DNA of 64,000 bases from Siphonodentalium dalli (Eukaryota; Mollusca; Scaphopoda; Gadilida; Siphonodentaliidae), in assembly GCA_032622095.1 (NCBI GenBank), contig CP136061.1, positions 261,674,077-261,738,076 of the forward strand. The letters run 5' to 3'. Below the pieces are notes generated by a model that saw only the letters and a list, made by a program, of their open reading frames with translations, was not told the origin of the DNA and did not search any database. Below, one piece after another: positions 12,274 through 24,382 of the stretch (position 1 is its first letter; each line of letters starts with the position of its first letter). The position numbers were made by a program, and so were the translations under genes.

Positions 12274-13680
12274 TTCAGCAGAGAATATTTATGTCCTATC
12301 GATTGGCTGATTGTTTTCGTGTGTCTTACAGAGTTATCTACCGTGTGGAGTGGAGCAAGTACTATAAACCTTCTGCACGTATAAATTACATGACGGTAAT
12401 ATTTTGAGTACTAACATCACGGTGGGGAATTTAAACTGCACGGTTCTATCTCTGGTGGCCATAGTAGGTCGGGAACGTAAGAACCGAAACCTAAAAGAAA
12501 CGTTCTGTATGTTAAGTTCGTTATATGTCAGAGTACGTTCTCCTGACGACTCCAATGCTGGTTATTATTTTCTTATTCCCAACATTTTAAATACCTATTT
12601 TCGACTTGGTCTCAGTAAACATTTTCCAAATGATATAATTTACGCTTCCTAATGTTATCAAGCTATGTTGACAATTAAACATAAATTATTGTTTTGAATA
12701 CTGTACTGTAGCAGTATAATGTTTGCAAACTATGCTAAAACAAACACTTATAAAGAGCGTTCCATTTGCATATACATTTTATTTACACTTATCTCTATAC
12801 GATTCATGTTATATTGGGGTCATTTTTCCAGTTTAATCCCTCCATACACTGATAATGAAATTCGGGGCCCAGTCCTATATATGTAACAGTTCTATCTTAA
12901 TTCAAATTTGTTTTATCCCTTATTAATGGTAAGTTCATTACAATTTATGCAAGTATGTACGATACGATATGATCATAACACCACTAAATTTATCATCTGG
13001 CAGTACAGCCAATGCATAAGCATACACTTTTATTTGCAAATAAGAAATTTTCCCGATAGTACAATCAGGAAAGTCTATGTATATAATAATTCGTGAATAA
13101 TTCGTGTATAACTGGGTCACATAAAGAGCGTTTGACTATAGTATATAGAGAGCGTTTAACTATAGTTATACCTACAATGGAGGTTATAATACAATGGTTT
13201 AGACAACACATACCGTATATGCACAATACACTTTAATAGCCCTATGTATGCATGTTCCGAATACTAAGCTGATAATCTACACTTGTTGGGAAGTATATTC
13301 TAACTTTCATACGTCTTATAAGATTTGCGTTAATTACGTGTGACGCTTCTCGTTTTGTAATTCGGAGCCTGGTGGTGTGGTTTGGCATCCACATCATATA
13401 TTACTTAAATAACTATGTACGGTGGTATGAGTACGCATATATAGATACTGGACTTGGGCGCGTAATCAACAATATGAGATAACTAGGTCACATCAAGAGC
13501 GTTTTACTAATTTGTATTACGTTTATATGAAATAAGCTGTATAAACTTTTTTCGTGTCACATATATGTGATTGTTTCTAAATTTGCGGGGGACTAGACTA
13601 CCACTTTATATAGACCGTACATTTTGCACCTACCGGTGTATATTGTGTGGAAAATTATTATGACAAATGCGTTCCTAGCC
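12274..13680. other. 3' flank of GPCR-A, mostly absent from block B
   Basis: About 130 bp after the stop matches block B (52320-52465). From about 12405 to 13680 the sequence has no counterpart there and probably represents an insertion in A or a deletion in B. A short phrase with AAAGAGCGTTT recurs (13123, 13148, and similar at 13495). No gene is seen. Confidence 0.5.
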
Positions 13681-15040
13681 GTTTAACTTTTGTCCTTAGT
13701 TAACTTTCTAAAAGGCCTTCTTGGTCCACCAGCCAGTGCATTACTCTGACTTTTTCTCTGTCATTCTAGTGTGCTAGGTGTGGGGTCACTAACCTTGACA
13801 GTTCTGCTACCTGGTCAGACACCCACTTACCTTATATGGTTACACATAAAAACATGTATAATCAACAATTATACTAGACCAACTCGTCTTGTCCCACAAC
13901 AGCTTGGGATATCAGTTGTGATGATGCTGGTTTGGACCCAATCCCGCCCGTTGCTCTTCTATATATACATGTAAACGTGGACCCCGGGCATTCACGTAAA
14001 CCCCTGAATGTGATTGATCACCAGACATGTTCGCGATTAATCATTTTTCAAAATTATATATCATTTACTGTGATAGAAAAAGGTAGAGTGGTGATACGAT
14101 CGTTTAATGTATTGTTTACATGCATTTTCCGATAGCGCGAAAAATCTAATTTCTCTGGAAAACTAGGCTTTGTTTACTTCTGCATGTTTGATATCATCAT
14201 GCTTGAGAAAGGCTGCCCTCTGTTCATATACGCAAAGCTTCCATTTGACCTAATCCGAAGACTAGCAAGCAATATAACTCCCGCCGACCGTTACAACGGA
14301 GCAACGGAGTGGGACTCGGTCCAAAAACAGCATCATCCAAACCGATATCCCAAGCTGTTGTGGACCGAGAAGACTTGGTCTTTTCTTACATATAGAATAC
14401 ATCCATAGTAGCCGAGAATACCAAATTTTCACCATGAATGCAATTGTGGTTTTAACCACGAGCCTGTTGGCGAGTGGTTAAAACCACAATACCACGAGTG
14501 GTGAAATTGTTTTAATCCCGGGTATTATGCGTGTATTGTATTTATGGCATAGTTATTATTTTTGATTTGTTCTGCGAATTCAACTACTCCGCTGTTTACT
14601 TTGAATGTGTATCCACACCGAGAGACACAAACACGATGCTATAAGAAATGTGTGTCACGAGTAGTGATGCATACATTTACGTCAAGCCGTAAGCCTGTTT
14701 CTGAGCGGTCAGTCACCTGGAATTACCATTCATATGTTTCCTATAGTTCATATAACACTAGAAAGCTACAATGCTACATTTGATTGAATTGCAGGCATTG
14801 TTCTTCTTATCTAATTTATATCATGACAACTTCCAATTTTAAATGAATGTGACATAGGAACTATTTTTGCTTACTACGATGTAGTTCTACTGTGGGTATA
14901 AACGTTTGACACATGAAATTACGTTTGAACATTTACACCCACAGTAGAAATTTATACCCACAGTAGAAAGCTGTATACCCACAGTGGATGCAGGGGGGTT
15001 TGCAACAAAATTCCGTACACAGGGCTGAAAATAAAAATAT
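13681..15040 (+). repeat. Duplicated non-coding segment of block A
   Basis: Alignable by eye to about 52960-54895 in block B. Shared landmarks are a palindrome, TGTGGTTTTAACCAC with GGTTAAAACCACA (about 14449-14489), and a hairpin with ACTGTGGGTATAAACG and its complement followed by repeated TATACCCACAGTAG (about 14888-14985). Block B has two extra insertions, so this copy shows the empty sites. No coding sequence is supported. Confidence 0.7.
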
Positions 15041-15468
15041 ATAAGAAAATGTATTGGCCTAACAATTTTTTATAAATTTTTCTTACATTTATTAATAATT
15101 TTTATCACTTTTTTCTTACTTCTTTAATAATTTTTATAATTTTTTCTTACATTTTATAACAATTTTCATCATTTTTTCTTATATTCTTAACAATTTTATC
15201 ATTTTTTCTTCCATTCTTTAAAAACATTTATCATTTGCATAATTTGTTCTTACATTCTTTAACAATTTTATAATTTTTTATCATTTTATCTTACATTCTG
15301 TAACAATTTTTTATCATTATTTCTTACATTCTTTAACATTTTTGTTCATGTGTTCTTACATTCTTTAACAATTATAAAAAATAATATATAATTTGTTAGG
15401 CCAATGCATTCTCTTATATATGCTAGGCGACCTATGGTCGACTCGCATATATAAGAGAATACATTGGC
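15041..15468 (+). mobile_element. AT-rich hairpin-ended short element, block A copy
   Basis: The left end has AATATATAAGAAAATGTATT, a decayed half of the recurrent hairpin. The middle is many diverged TTTTTCTTACATTCTTTAAC units (about 40 bp). The right end is a full 69-bp hairpin, GCCAATGCATTCTCTTATAT and its complement, at 15400-15468. The block B counterpart is at 54895-55305. Related hairpins sit at 26865, 27152, 40486, 40632, 63299, 63435 and 63590. Confidence 0.7.
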
Positions 15469-15518
15469 TCATGGTTTTTGGCAAAAATTCAGTAAGATCC
15501 AGTCGTGAAAGGGTTAAC

Positions 15519-15572
15519 TTTCTTCGTCCATTAGCTCGGCTCGAATCGAATTTAGTGCACTTGGTTAATACA
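15519..15572 (+). repeat. Single 54-bp unit, progenitor of the 55.4-kb satellite
   Basis: One unit containing CATTAGCTCGGCTCGAATCG, in the same context as the array at 55356-56165: flanked on the left by GTGAAAGGGTTAACTTTCTT and on the right by a phrase containing ATTGCTACCCAT. In block B the same site has 15 units. Confidence 0.85.
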
Positions 15573-15654
15573 TTTCGTATAAAATTGCTACCCATAAGAC
15601 ATGCTATTACCGCTATCTTACATATACAGCTGGGTATATCACCCTGTGATCTGA

Positions 15655-15850
15655 GGAGGATGAAGACGATTATAATGACACTCATGATGACGAATAAACT
15701 GATGATGATGTCTATGACGATTACGAAAACGCTGATGATGTCGATGACGGTCGCGATGGCGACGACGATGGTGCTATGACGATCGTGATGTCGATGGCGA
15801 TGAAGACGACGACGATGATGGCGATGACGATGACGGTGTTGATGACGGGA
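15655..15850 (+). repeat. GAT/GAC-rich trinucleotide tract
   Basis: About 195 bp of imperfect GATGAC-type triplets. It would read as an Asp-rich stretch in one frame, but a stop falls early in that frame and no adjoining domain exists. Treated as low-complexity DNA. Confidence 0.7.
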
Positions 15851-15901
15851 CCATCTCACTTTGCCGACGGCTATTGTTTCCGGGGGTACCAGCACGAGGT
15901 G

Positions 15902-16516
15902 TCAATAATCCCTTAATTCAATCATTTGCCGCTTATAGTCTATACATCTTTTCTTTTGGGGTTTTAATGGTTTGTCCATGTACATCTGATGGTAGAGATT
16001 CGGACTCTTGTCAAAGGTACCGTCGCAGAACCAGGTGTCTGATGCTGCCGATTTCCTCTTGGTATATAGAAGGCACAGGCCTAGAGCCACTGCGGACAGA
16101 CTGTTTGAGATCTGCGACGAATGCATCAACCATAACCTGTTAAAAAGAAATGGAATTAGATTTGATGTCTATTTTTGTATATAGATATATCAGTTAAATA
16201 TTATTATACATTAGAACGCTCTTTATTGTCTGGCGTTTTGTTTAGAGAAGAATGGACGCTCTTTATAAGAATTTGAAATAAGAAAATGCATGTGTCGTAC
16301 CTGGTCAGAATCGGCTAGATGGTTGTGTTGACTCATTGAAGAACTAACTATCTCGTTCTTTGTGTTGATTGTGGCACCACAGCCATTCTCACAACACACC
16401 CAGTGGATATTCTCGGATCGACGTGATTTGATGCGAAATTTGAAGTCGTTGAAAACCTGGTGTTTGCCTTCTCGATCGTTGGAGATGAAAAATACATTTA
16501 CTTGAGAACTTGCCAT
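15902..16516 (-). pseudogene. FLYWCH zinc finger / MULE-type transposase relic
   Basis: Minus-strand exon 1 (16516-16301) starts MASSQVNVFFISNDREGK and contains WVCCENGCGATINTK and HNH, a FLYWCH-type C-C-H-H zinc finger. It ends CAG followed by GTACGA, a good donor. After a 164-bp intron ending in TTTTTAACAG, exon 2 (from 16136) reads VMVDAFVADLKQSVRSG and PVPSIYQEEIGSIRH, typical of the linker in FLYWCH-MULE proteins. A frameshift and probable deletion follow, then WFCDGTFDKSPNLYHQMY in another frame, matching the start of the MULE DDE domain with its first Asp. The rest of the catalytic domain is missing. It lies just inside the right arm of IR1 and may be the remnant of that element's transposase. 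Confidence 0.7.
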
Positions 16517-16834
16517 GATGAAGATAGAACATTGAATATGATCAACTTTGGAGAGACATGGGTTTGTTATAGCTCAATACGAATAACAGTTTACTACTAT
16601 TTCACTGAGTTAACATGAAAATCGCTCATCTGACGACGACTCATTTGAAACTCGTTCAGGCGGCATGCTAAACCAACATTGCAAACGGGAGCCGGGCAAA
16701 CTGTTATTTAATTAATACAGACTATGGGCGCGACGCTCACACATTGCCGGCGATATTTTTGCAGGCTCATCGGCAAAGTGAGAATAAGCCGTTGTTGATG
16801 ACGATGATGATGCGGGCGTTAATGAACTGTTGTT
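16517..16834. other. Spacer between the FLYWCH relic and IR1 right arm
   Basis: No gene or repeat match seen. It is the upstream side of the minus-strand FLYWCH exon, so any promoter of that gene would be here; no TATA box stands out. Confidence 0.35.
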
Positions 16835-18189
16835 TCGGCCAATTTGGCCGTTTACTTCATGTCTGTTTTTCATCTGACGTGTGTGTCGAATAAATGATGT
16901 GGAGGATTTATGTAAATGTTAGCCCAAACTACATTTCCAAGTAACGATGGTTTTGTTGTTTATTTTGAGGAATAATACCGCGTCAGATGAATTCAGCCCA
17001 AATATGTTAACAGTTGTCGTGTAAAACATTCGGCAGTAGGTTAGCGTTATTTAGTATTTGTGGATGTCCTTTAACATGGGGAAAATTGACTACTGCGCTT
17101 GAACGAGCATGTAAATTTGTCGTTTTTAATGTATAGCAACTTGATAATCAATAACAGAGGCATTCTCTGTCAAATATGGTCGCTCTATTTACGGTATTAA
17201 TTGCGGAACTTTCTAAAGTAAACTACGCGTAAACGGCTACATACGGTAAATTATAGAAGGTGCCGCAATCGGCCTAATCGGCCCAGGGACAACTCGCCCC
17301 AGTCGACGTGTGTCAATTCGGTACCTACTATAACATGTACCCGAGGATGAGTCCGGCTCGGAATAAAATATGTATACGGGTGTTATATAGCGTTTTGTCC
17401 GTTGTTTCTCAATGAATATTATTGAAATTTGGTGTATATGTCCGGGCTGGGACATGGAATACAACAACGTTTGAATTGTTTTTAAATTTACAAATTTGTT
17501 GATTTTATTCTCTTTTTTTTTCGTTCTGAAAACACACTATAAAGTGTATATAATATAATAACGAACACGAGACATACATAATTTATAAACTGTTAACAAA
17601 AGATATCAAATTCAATACATGACAAAGATGACTCAGTGGAGTTTATAAAGTGAACATAAAAACATTGAGGTAAAAATCTTTTTAAGGAATGCAACTTTAT
17701 TTAATGATAATAAACACATAAATTAAAATAACAAACATGAGACATACATAATTTATAAACTGTTAACAAAAGATATCAAACTCAATACATGACAAAGATG
17801 ACTCAGTGAAGTTTATAAAGTGAACATAAAAATATTAAGGTAAGAATCTTTTTAAGCATTACCAAACCGTTTAGCACAGACCACAGTCCACTTCACTCAT
17901 CCGATCATTACCAAACTTCATATTTATCTTGATATTGATCTATCAGATGAGAGCTATCAAATATTTTTTAAATTTCATAGGAAAAAATGGTCGCCAGCGG
18001 CCATATTGCATTTACGTTATATGTTATCGCGTTATGTCGATATCTAGTATTACTTAGAAATTTCACCTTTCCAGATTCATAATTGCTCCATTGACTGTAA
18101 CAGATGAAATTATTCCCCTCTTCGGATAGAGTGTCACTGAAACTTTATTTTGTCAGACTGTCTGTATAATCACTGATTATATATGGCAA
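16835..18189 (-). mobile_element. IR1 right arm
   Basis: Reverse complement of 1044-2390 across its full length, including the 178-bp tandem subrepeats (about 17550-17860). The high similarity suggests a recent origin or arm homogenisation by gene conversion. The arm ends at TATATGGCAA (18189); sequence beyond is not found at the left boundary. Confidence 0.85.
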
Positions 18190-19437
18190 TAATCTGTAAT
18201 AAGATGTAGCACTATTTTATTTTATATTTACACGCAGTGCTGTATTTATACAAAAATTATAACCCCCCCCCCCCCTAGATCATCATGTGATCGACCATAC
18301 ATCGCGCGAGGACCGGGTTGAATTAAGGGGGGTTTTATGGATCACTTCTGTTCTCAAGCTAGATTATACTTATGACATTTAATGGCATGTTTCTAACGTG
18401 GAGGGTTAGATATGCTTGAGAAACCACCACTCTTTAATTCACACCAAGTTCTCAGCTGTCACGAACCCATAGCCATGATATATGGTTTATTTTATGTACA
18501 TGTATACTAGTAATATAGTTATTTTCAGTACCTTTATATACCAGTATTATATACCCTTTAACAATTAAAGCAAAACCGTCTGGTATAACAATGCATATAA
18601 ATTAATCAATGGATACATGTATATTGATTCAACGGATTCAGTGGTTTTGTCCATCAGTCTATCAAATTTGCGGGGAAAACATGGCCACAAGCAGTACACC
18701 CTGCTAAATGTCGAATTTGAATCAATTGGCGCACCCTGCAGCCAGTTTTTATTGGAGAACTTTTTCTCATGTGGATATTTTGGGTCACCGCTAGATGTGA
18801 GCCATATTTTGTTCTCAAACTGTCCTTGTGAAGACAGCGGTGATCTTCAATTTTACTATTTTTATGGCTAAATAATTTGGTTGATCCTACAGACGGCACC
18901 CCTTGTCCGATCGTCACCAGATTCCACAATGATCTTCTGGATAACCAGCGTGAGAGTAATCTAATTTTCCCGAATTTCGTTAAAAAACATTACCACAGGC
19001 AGCAATTTGGTATCTTACTCTTTGATCCTCTTTTGCATGACTGAATTGTTTAGCAACTGTACAGACATATCCCTCATCTGATAGTCACCAAACTTCATAT
19101 TGATCTTCGGGCTGACAACTAGATGGGAGCTATCGAATGCTTTGAATTTTTTTGGAAAACATTGTCGCCAGCAGTCATCTTCTATTTTGATTTTTATATA
19201 CATGTATATCTCTTCATGCGGACAGCCAGTATTACGTAGGTACTTCAACTTTCCGCATTCCTGTCATCATTTGAAAGATAAAAATTTACCTGATACATGC
19301 ACCCTTCAATATTTGTTTCGTCGTATCTATTTTAATGACCCGCATGGTAATATTGATACAGATATATTTGTCAAACATTTCTTTGTACAATATACAGGTA
19401 TTTACTTTGTAACTAAATCTAGAAATATATAATAGTA
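18190..19437. repeat. Diverged modules related to the IR1 arm
   Basis: A poly-C run lies at about 18267-18280. Diverged modules at about 18650-18940 and 19000-19200 resemble the outer IR1 arm (compare CACCAAACTTCATATTGATC near 19086 with the same phrase in the arm near 17910, and the GAGCTATC and GTCGCCAGC phrases). They may be older copies of the same family. The 110-codon frame at 19100-19432 shows no domain. Confidence 0.45.
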
Positions 19438-19527
19438 AAGCTGGTGGACCCAACTTCGTCCGGGATGTTCCCCTCTGATTTTCGGAGAATTGCGCGATTT
19501 AACCTTGAATTGACTATTCTAAAGGTG
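19438..19527 (-). repeat. Dispersed CTAG-end repeat, left fragment
   Basis: Matches the start of the copy at 37448: GGTGGACCCAACTTCGTCCG, then GCGCGATTTAACCTTGAATT. It is interrupted at 19527 by IR3 and resumes at 24383. Its last 7 bp, AAAGGTG, correspond to GAAGGTC at the resumption point. Confidence 0.75.
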
Positions 19528-21590
19528 ATAGTCCAGGAGATATTGGTCGACCTCTGCACCCCCCCCCCCCCAGGACTTAACTTCACCCCACTAATTTTCT
19601 TCCTTAAGGTCTCCTCTAAGTTTTTTCACTTGTTAACAAGAAAACAAAGTGGCCGCAGAGACTCCAGACAAGATGGCGTCCATCATGGCGGCCATTTTTT
19701 TTAAATGCACCAGGTCTCTTTGATCGCCATTATAGTAAAGATGATAGCAAATGCGGTCTGGATTTTCGCTCGATTCGTTATGCTAATATACAACCCTTAC
19801 AAATTAGCCAAAAATCCGACACCAGAATCCAATATGGCGGCCAAGATGGCCGCCGAAATGTGAAAATATGCTATTTTTCTGACATGTTACCACCTTTCGT
19901 TTGTCTCTGTGGGAAAATGTTAAAATTTTTGCATCATGTTATACATTTAGCATATAGAGGAGTCATTGGCGAACACATGGGGACCATAATATGCATTCAT
20001 TGTGGGATATTTTTGTCCGATATCACGTTTTCCCAAATGCCGGTATCATAGGTCAAAGCCTAATCTCCGTTAATAACGCGATGTTATGTTTCGAATCAAT
20101 GAATGTTGTTGCTATTATAACAACACCCATGCATATATATTTGCAGGAGATACTCGAGATAGGATTCCTCTTATACCTGAGTTGAGGAATATTTATCCAA
20201 ATCCAAGATGGCGGCCAAAATGGCCACCAGAAATAAAAAATCTCCGAAAATCGCTGATTTTAACATCAGTGAGCATTATTGTCATGACAACTCCACACCT
20301 GCTTGCTATTGTAAGTTGGGAACACTTAGGCGAAGAACTTTCCTTGTACCATATCCAAATAAAAGTCCCCCAAATCCAAAATGGCGCCCACAATGGCTGA
20401 CAGATTTTGAAAAATCACCGAAATTCCCTCATATTCACATCATTGGGCATTATTGTCGAGACAACTCCACCCATGCTTACAATTGAGTTGGACATACTGA
20501 GGTGAAGTAATTACCTTACATCTCATGCAAGAAATTGTTTTCCAAATCGAAGATGGCGGCCAAAATGGCGACCGAAAGTTGAAAACAAGTCTACATTACT
20601 TTACTTTCTTACGATGGGCGTTATTGTTTCGCGATTTCTATCCACCATTACATGTTGATATGGAATTATGACATGAAGTATTCATTAGGGTTTGGCAATT
20701 GATACTCACAGCCAAGATCGCTGCTAAATTGGCGGCTAGAAATTGAAAAGAAATCGATATTTTCACATATTAATTTCAACTTTTTGTCATAATATCGGTA
20801 TGTATGGACGAAACTGTACATAAACCATCTACTAGTTCAACTTAAAGGTATCAAAACGCATAACATAGCTCCTATCGTTCTGGAAAGATGAAACACCACA
20901 ATTAATATCGCGATGTGGCATTTCGAAATCCAGTCTCCACTTAGCGCCGATAATGGCCGTAAGCGTAGGTACGCCGAATAGTTATATCAGAACAATTACC
21001 TGATAACAGATTCTGATATGCCACGTCACGTCCATAATTATCTGGACCAGCTTCCATGTCTTTGTCTGATAGATCTAGGTCGCTCACACCGACACATGTA
21101 TGTGTCTCATACCCCATGGTATAACGACATGTACACCTGGCGAACCAGTTAGCTAGTCACTTCTGAATAGATGGTTCGTCAACTCACAATCTCAGCGAAC
21201 GCATTGGCATATGTGGACAACTTCGACAGTGTTTCGAATGGTGCTAGCTGTCTCATCCCTTGGACAGATGTCTGTCTGCCAAGGAGAAGACCTTAGTGTG
21301 CAGACCACCCACACTTCTTGACCATTATCCGAAGCAAACTGTGTGACGCCCCGCAGTTGTCTCGTCGAATATCTCCCAGCAGAGAAGAACAATGCTCGCG
21401 GTGCTAGTTTGTGGACATGCGCCATGATAGTGGGAATGAAATGGGCCACTGTATACACCACCCCTACACCTGGTGCATGTTTAAGATATCGAATGTCATG
21501 TGTGTCGGTTTTATTTGGTGTGGTAAGATTGTATTTCCACATCCGTTTCGAAGCCTTTCTGATTCAACTACGTACACTTTTGTCTGGATA
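19528..21590 (+). mobile_element. IR3 left arm
   Basis: The arm starts ATAGTCCAGGAGATATTGGT and is the reverse complement of the right arm ending at 24382. Similarity is high to about 20935 and weaker but traceable to about 21590. The arm includes iterated blocks with AAGATGGCGGCCAAAATGG motifs (near 19830, 20206, 20380 and 20550). Frames such as 20208-20486 are open on both arms only because the DNA is conserved. The inner part (21343-21591) has a coding-like segment with GASLW, MIV-MK and RLY-IR-EA, also seen in the right arm. The loop 21591-22089 shows nothing recognisable. Confidence 0.85.
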
Positions 21591-22089
21591 ATAATATGCT
21601 AGCCTCCCTCAAAACAGTCGGATGGACTAAAGGATAATGTCTTTATAGCATGAATGTATGCGTGTTTTGTTATCCTCTCTCGTGGTTAGTGTCAGTATGT
21701 GGGCGGTATTATTCAAGAAAATGTCAGGAACTGTGGTGCATTTATTTCACTATGTACAATTTACAATTTACAGTCTCGATGGCAATGGCTGTGGCCGTTG
21801 GGGAACGCGACCTTTATGATCATATTGCTTTATATATATATAACTTTAGAATATAGTAGTTAATGTCTCATGCAGGAAAATGGTCGCATTGGTGATGTTA
21901 CCAAGAAATCACTTGGTGTATCAACGTTTGTTGAACTGAATGCAAGAGCTCATCAACGTAACATTTCTCTGGATGTTCTTCGCGTTGAACATTTCACCCT
22001 TTTGTTGATGGCATTTGTACTTTCTTGAACCATACCACCCAGCGTGAGTATGACATATCAACCAACTATCAAAGGTATCGCCTTTAAGA

Positions 22090-24382
22090 CTACACCACAG
22101 TCTTGGTGGAGCTTATACAGCAGTAGCCAATGGCATACTCCTGGTCCAGTTGTTTAAGAACGGCTTCCAAACGGATGGGAACATACAATCTTAGCATACA
22201 AGGAAAGCAAAGCCACACATGAGATCCTGTCTGAATCCTGTCCAATTTCATTTCCACTATCATGACAAATACCCACAAACTAGCACCGTGTGTATTGTTA
22301 TCATCTGCTTGAATATGTTCGGTGAGACGATTGCTGGACGCCAACAAGCTTGTTCTTATGATCATGTTCAAGGAGTTTGGGTATATTATGCATTATGGTC
22401 TTCTACGCCTTAGCAGAAATGCATCCGTCAAATGTCGGGCTTTCAACATTCGAAGCCATATACAGAAGTTGTCCGGGTACGTCAGTGCATTAGATGAGTA
22501 TGTGAATTGATGAACCATATATTGAGAAGTGGCTCTTTGGGAAGATCACCAGGTGTACACGTTGTTATCCCCATTAGGTCACCAAAGCTGACAATACGCA
22601 GATAGATAGGTCCTTCTGAAAGCTAGTATACGCATCGACCGAATACCTTTATAGTGTATCGCAAAAGATGACGCATATACCCCATATGTAGCATCTGAAT
22701 TATACCATAAGATATACCACGAATGAAGCTCGCTAAGAATTCCAAGCTTTCGAAACCAACACGTGAGCTGGACACCGGCATATGTATTGTTTGAAACATT
22801 CCGATTAATGGCACACTCCTACAAAGAAGAGTAGTGAACTGTTGTTGTGAGTGAGACAGATTAATCTGACGAAGAGACGGAAACGAGTCTAGATAATGCT
22901 GAATGTGGCAATTCATAATAAGCTCAGGTACTGTTGTTTTGATTCTTGGAAGTCATAATATGACTATTCGGCGCACCTATATACGGTTACGGCCAGTATG
23001 AGCCCTTAGTTGAGTATGGATTTTGAAATGCCACATTGCGATTGTGGGTTTTCATCCTTCCAAAAGGCTACGACTTACATTGGAACTAATATATGGCTTA
23101 TATTATGTACCGTTTCGTTTATACAAATCAATATTATGACAAAAAGTTGAAATTAGTATGTGATAATATCGGCTACTTTTCAATTTCTGCCCGCCAGTTG
23201 GCCACCATATTGACTGTGAGTATCACTTGCCAAACCCTAATGAATAATTCATACATATCAACATGTAATGGTGGGTAGAAATCGCGAAACAATAACGCCC
23301 TTCCTAAGAAAGTAAAGGAATGTAGGCGTGTTTTCAAATTTCGGTCGCCATTTTGGCCGCCATCTTCGATTTGGAAAACCATTTCTTGCATGAGATGTAA
23401 GGTAATTACTTCACCTCAGTATGTCCAACTCAACTGTACGCATGGATGGAGTTGTCTCGACAATAATGCCCAATGATGTGAATATGAGGGAATTTCGGTG
23501 ATTTTTCAAAATCTGTCAGCCATTGTGGGCGCCATTTTGGATTTGGGGGACTTTTATTTGGATATGGTACAAGGAAAGTTCTTCGCCTAAGTGTTCCCAA
23601 CTTACAATAGTAAGCAGGTGTGGAGTTGTCATTACAATAATGCTCACTGATGTTAAAATCAGCGATTTTCGGCGATTTTTTATTGCTGGTGGCCATTTTG
23701 GCCGCCATCTTGGATTTGGGTAAATATTCCTCAACTCATGTATAAGAGAAATCCTAGCTCGAGTATCTCCTGCAAATATATATGCATGGGTGTTGTTATA
23801 ATAGCAATAACATTCATTGATTCGAAACATAACATCGCGTTATTAACGGAGATTAGGCTTTGACCTATGATACCGGCATTTGGGAAAACGTGATATCGGA
23901 CAAAAATATCCCGCAGTAAATGCATATTATGGTCTCCATGTGTTCGCAAATGACTCCTCTATATGATAAATGTATAACATGATGCAAAAATTCTAACATT
24001 TTCCCACAGAGACAAACGAAAGGTGGTAACTTGTCAGAAAAATAGCATATTTTCACATTTCGGCGGCCATCTTGGCCGCCATATTGGATTCTGGTGTCTG
24101 AGTTTTGGCTAATTTGTAAGGGTTGTATATTAGCATAACGAATCGAGCGGAAAACAAGACCGCATGTGCTATCATCTTTACTATAATGGCGATCAAAGAG
24201 ACCTGGTGCATTAAAAAAAAATGGCCGCCATGATGGACGCCATCTTGTCTGGAGTCTCTGCGGCCACTTTTTTTTCTTGTTAACAAGTGAAAAAAATTAG
24301 AGGAGACCTTAAGGAAGAAAATTAGTGGGGTGAAGTTAAGTCCTGGGGGGGTGCAGAGGTCGACCAATATCTCCTGGACTAT
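22090..24382 (-). mobile_element. IR3 right arm
   Basis: Reverse complement of 19528-21590, ending CTCCTGGACTAT at 24382. The outer 1.4 kb is nearly the same as the left arm. The inner part carries, on the minus strand at 22371-22090, a coding-like segment (GASLWVFVMIVEMK, then RLYVPIRLEAVLKQL) that parallels 21343-21591. I do not recognise the protein; both copies contain stops upstream. Confidence 0.85.

Noticed and set aside
15365-15895. 176-codon minus-strand frame, His/Arg-rich then hydrophobic
   Set aside because: It runs through the GAT/GAC triplet tract, the single satellite unit and the 69-bp hairpin; composition follows the repeats.
1044-18189. Maverick/Polinton-type element (15-20 kb with long TIRs)
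   Set aside because: Size and TIRs would fit, but no DNA polymerase B, integrase, packaging ATPase or capsid gene is present between the arms.
20086-23830. Matching 92- to 104-codon frames in both IR3 arms, starting MAAKMAT
   Set aside because: The DNA of the arms is conserved in every frame and several frames are open; the GATGGCGGCC blocks are tandem repeats and no domain is present.
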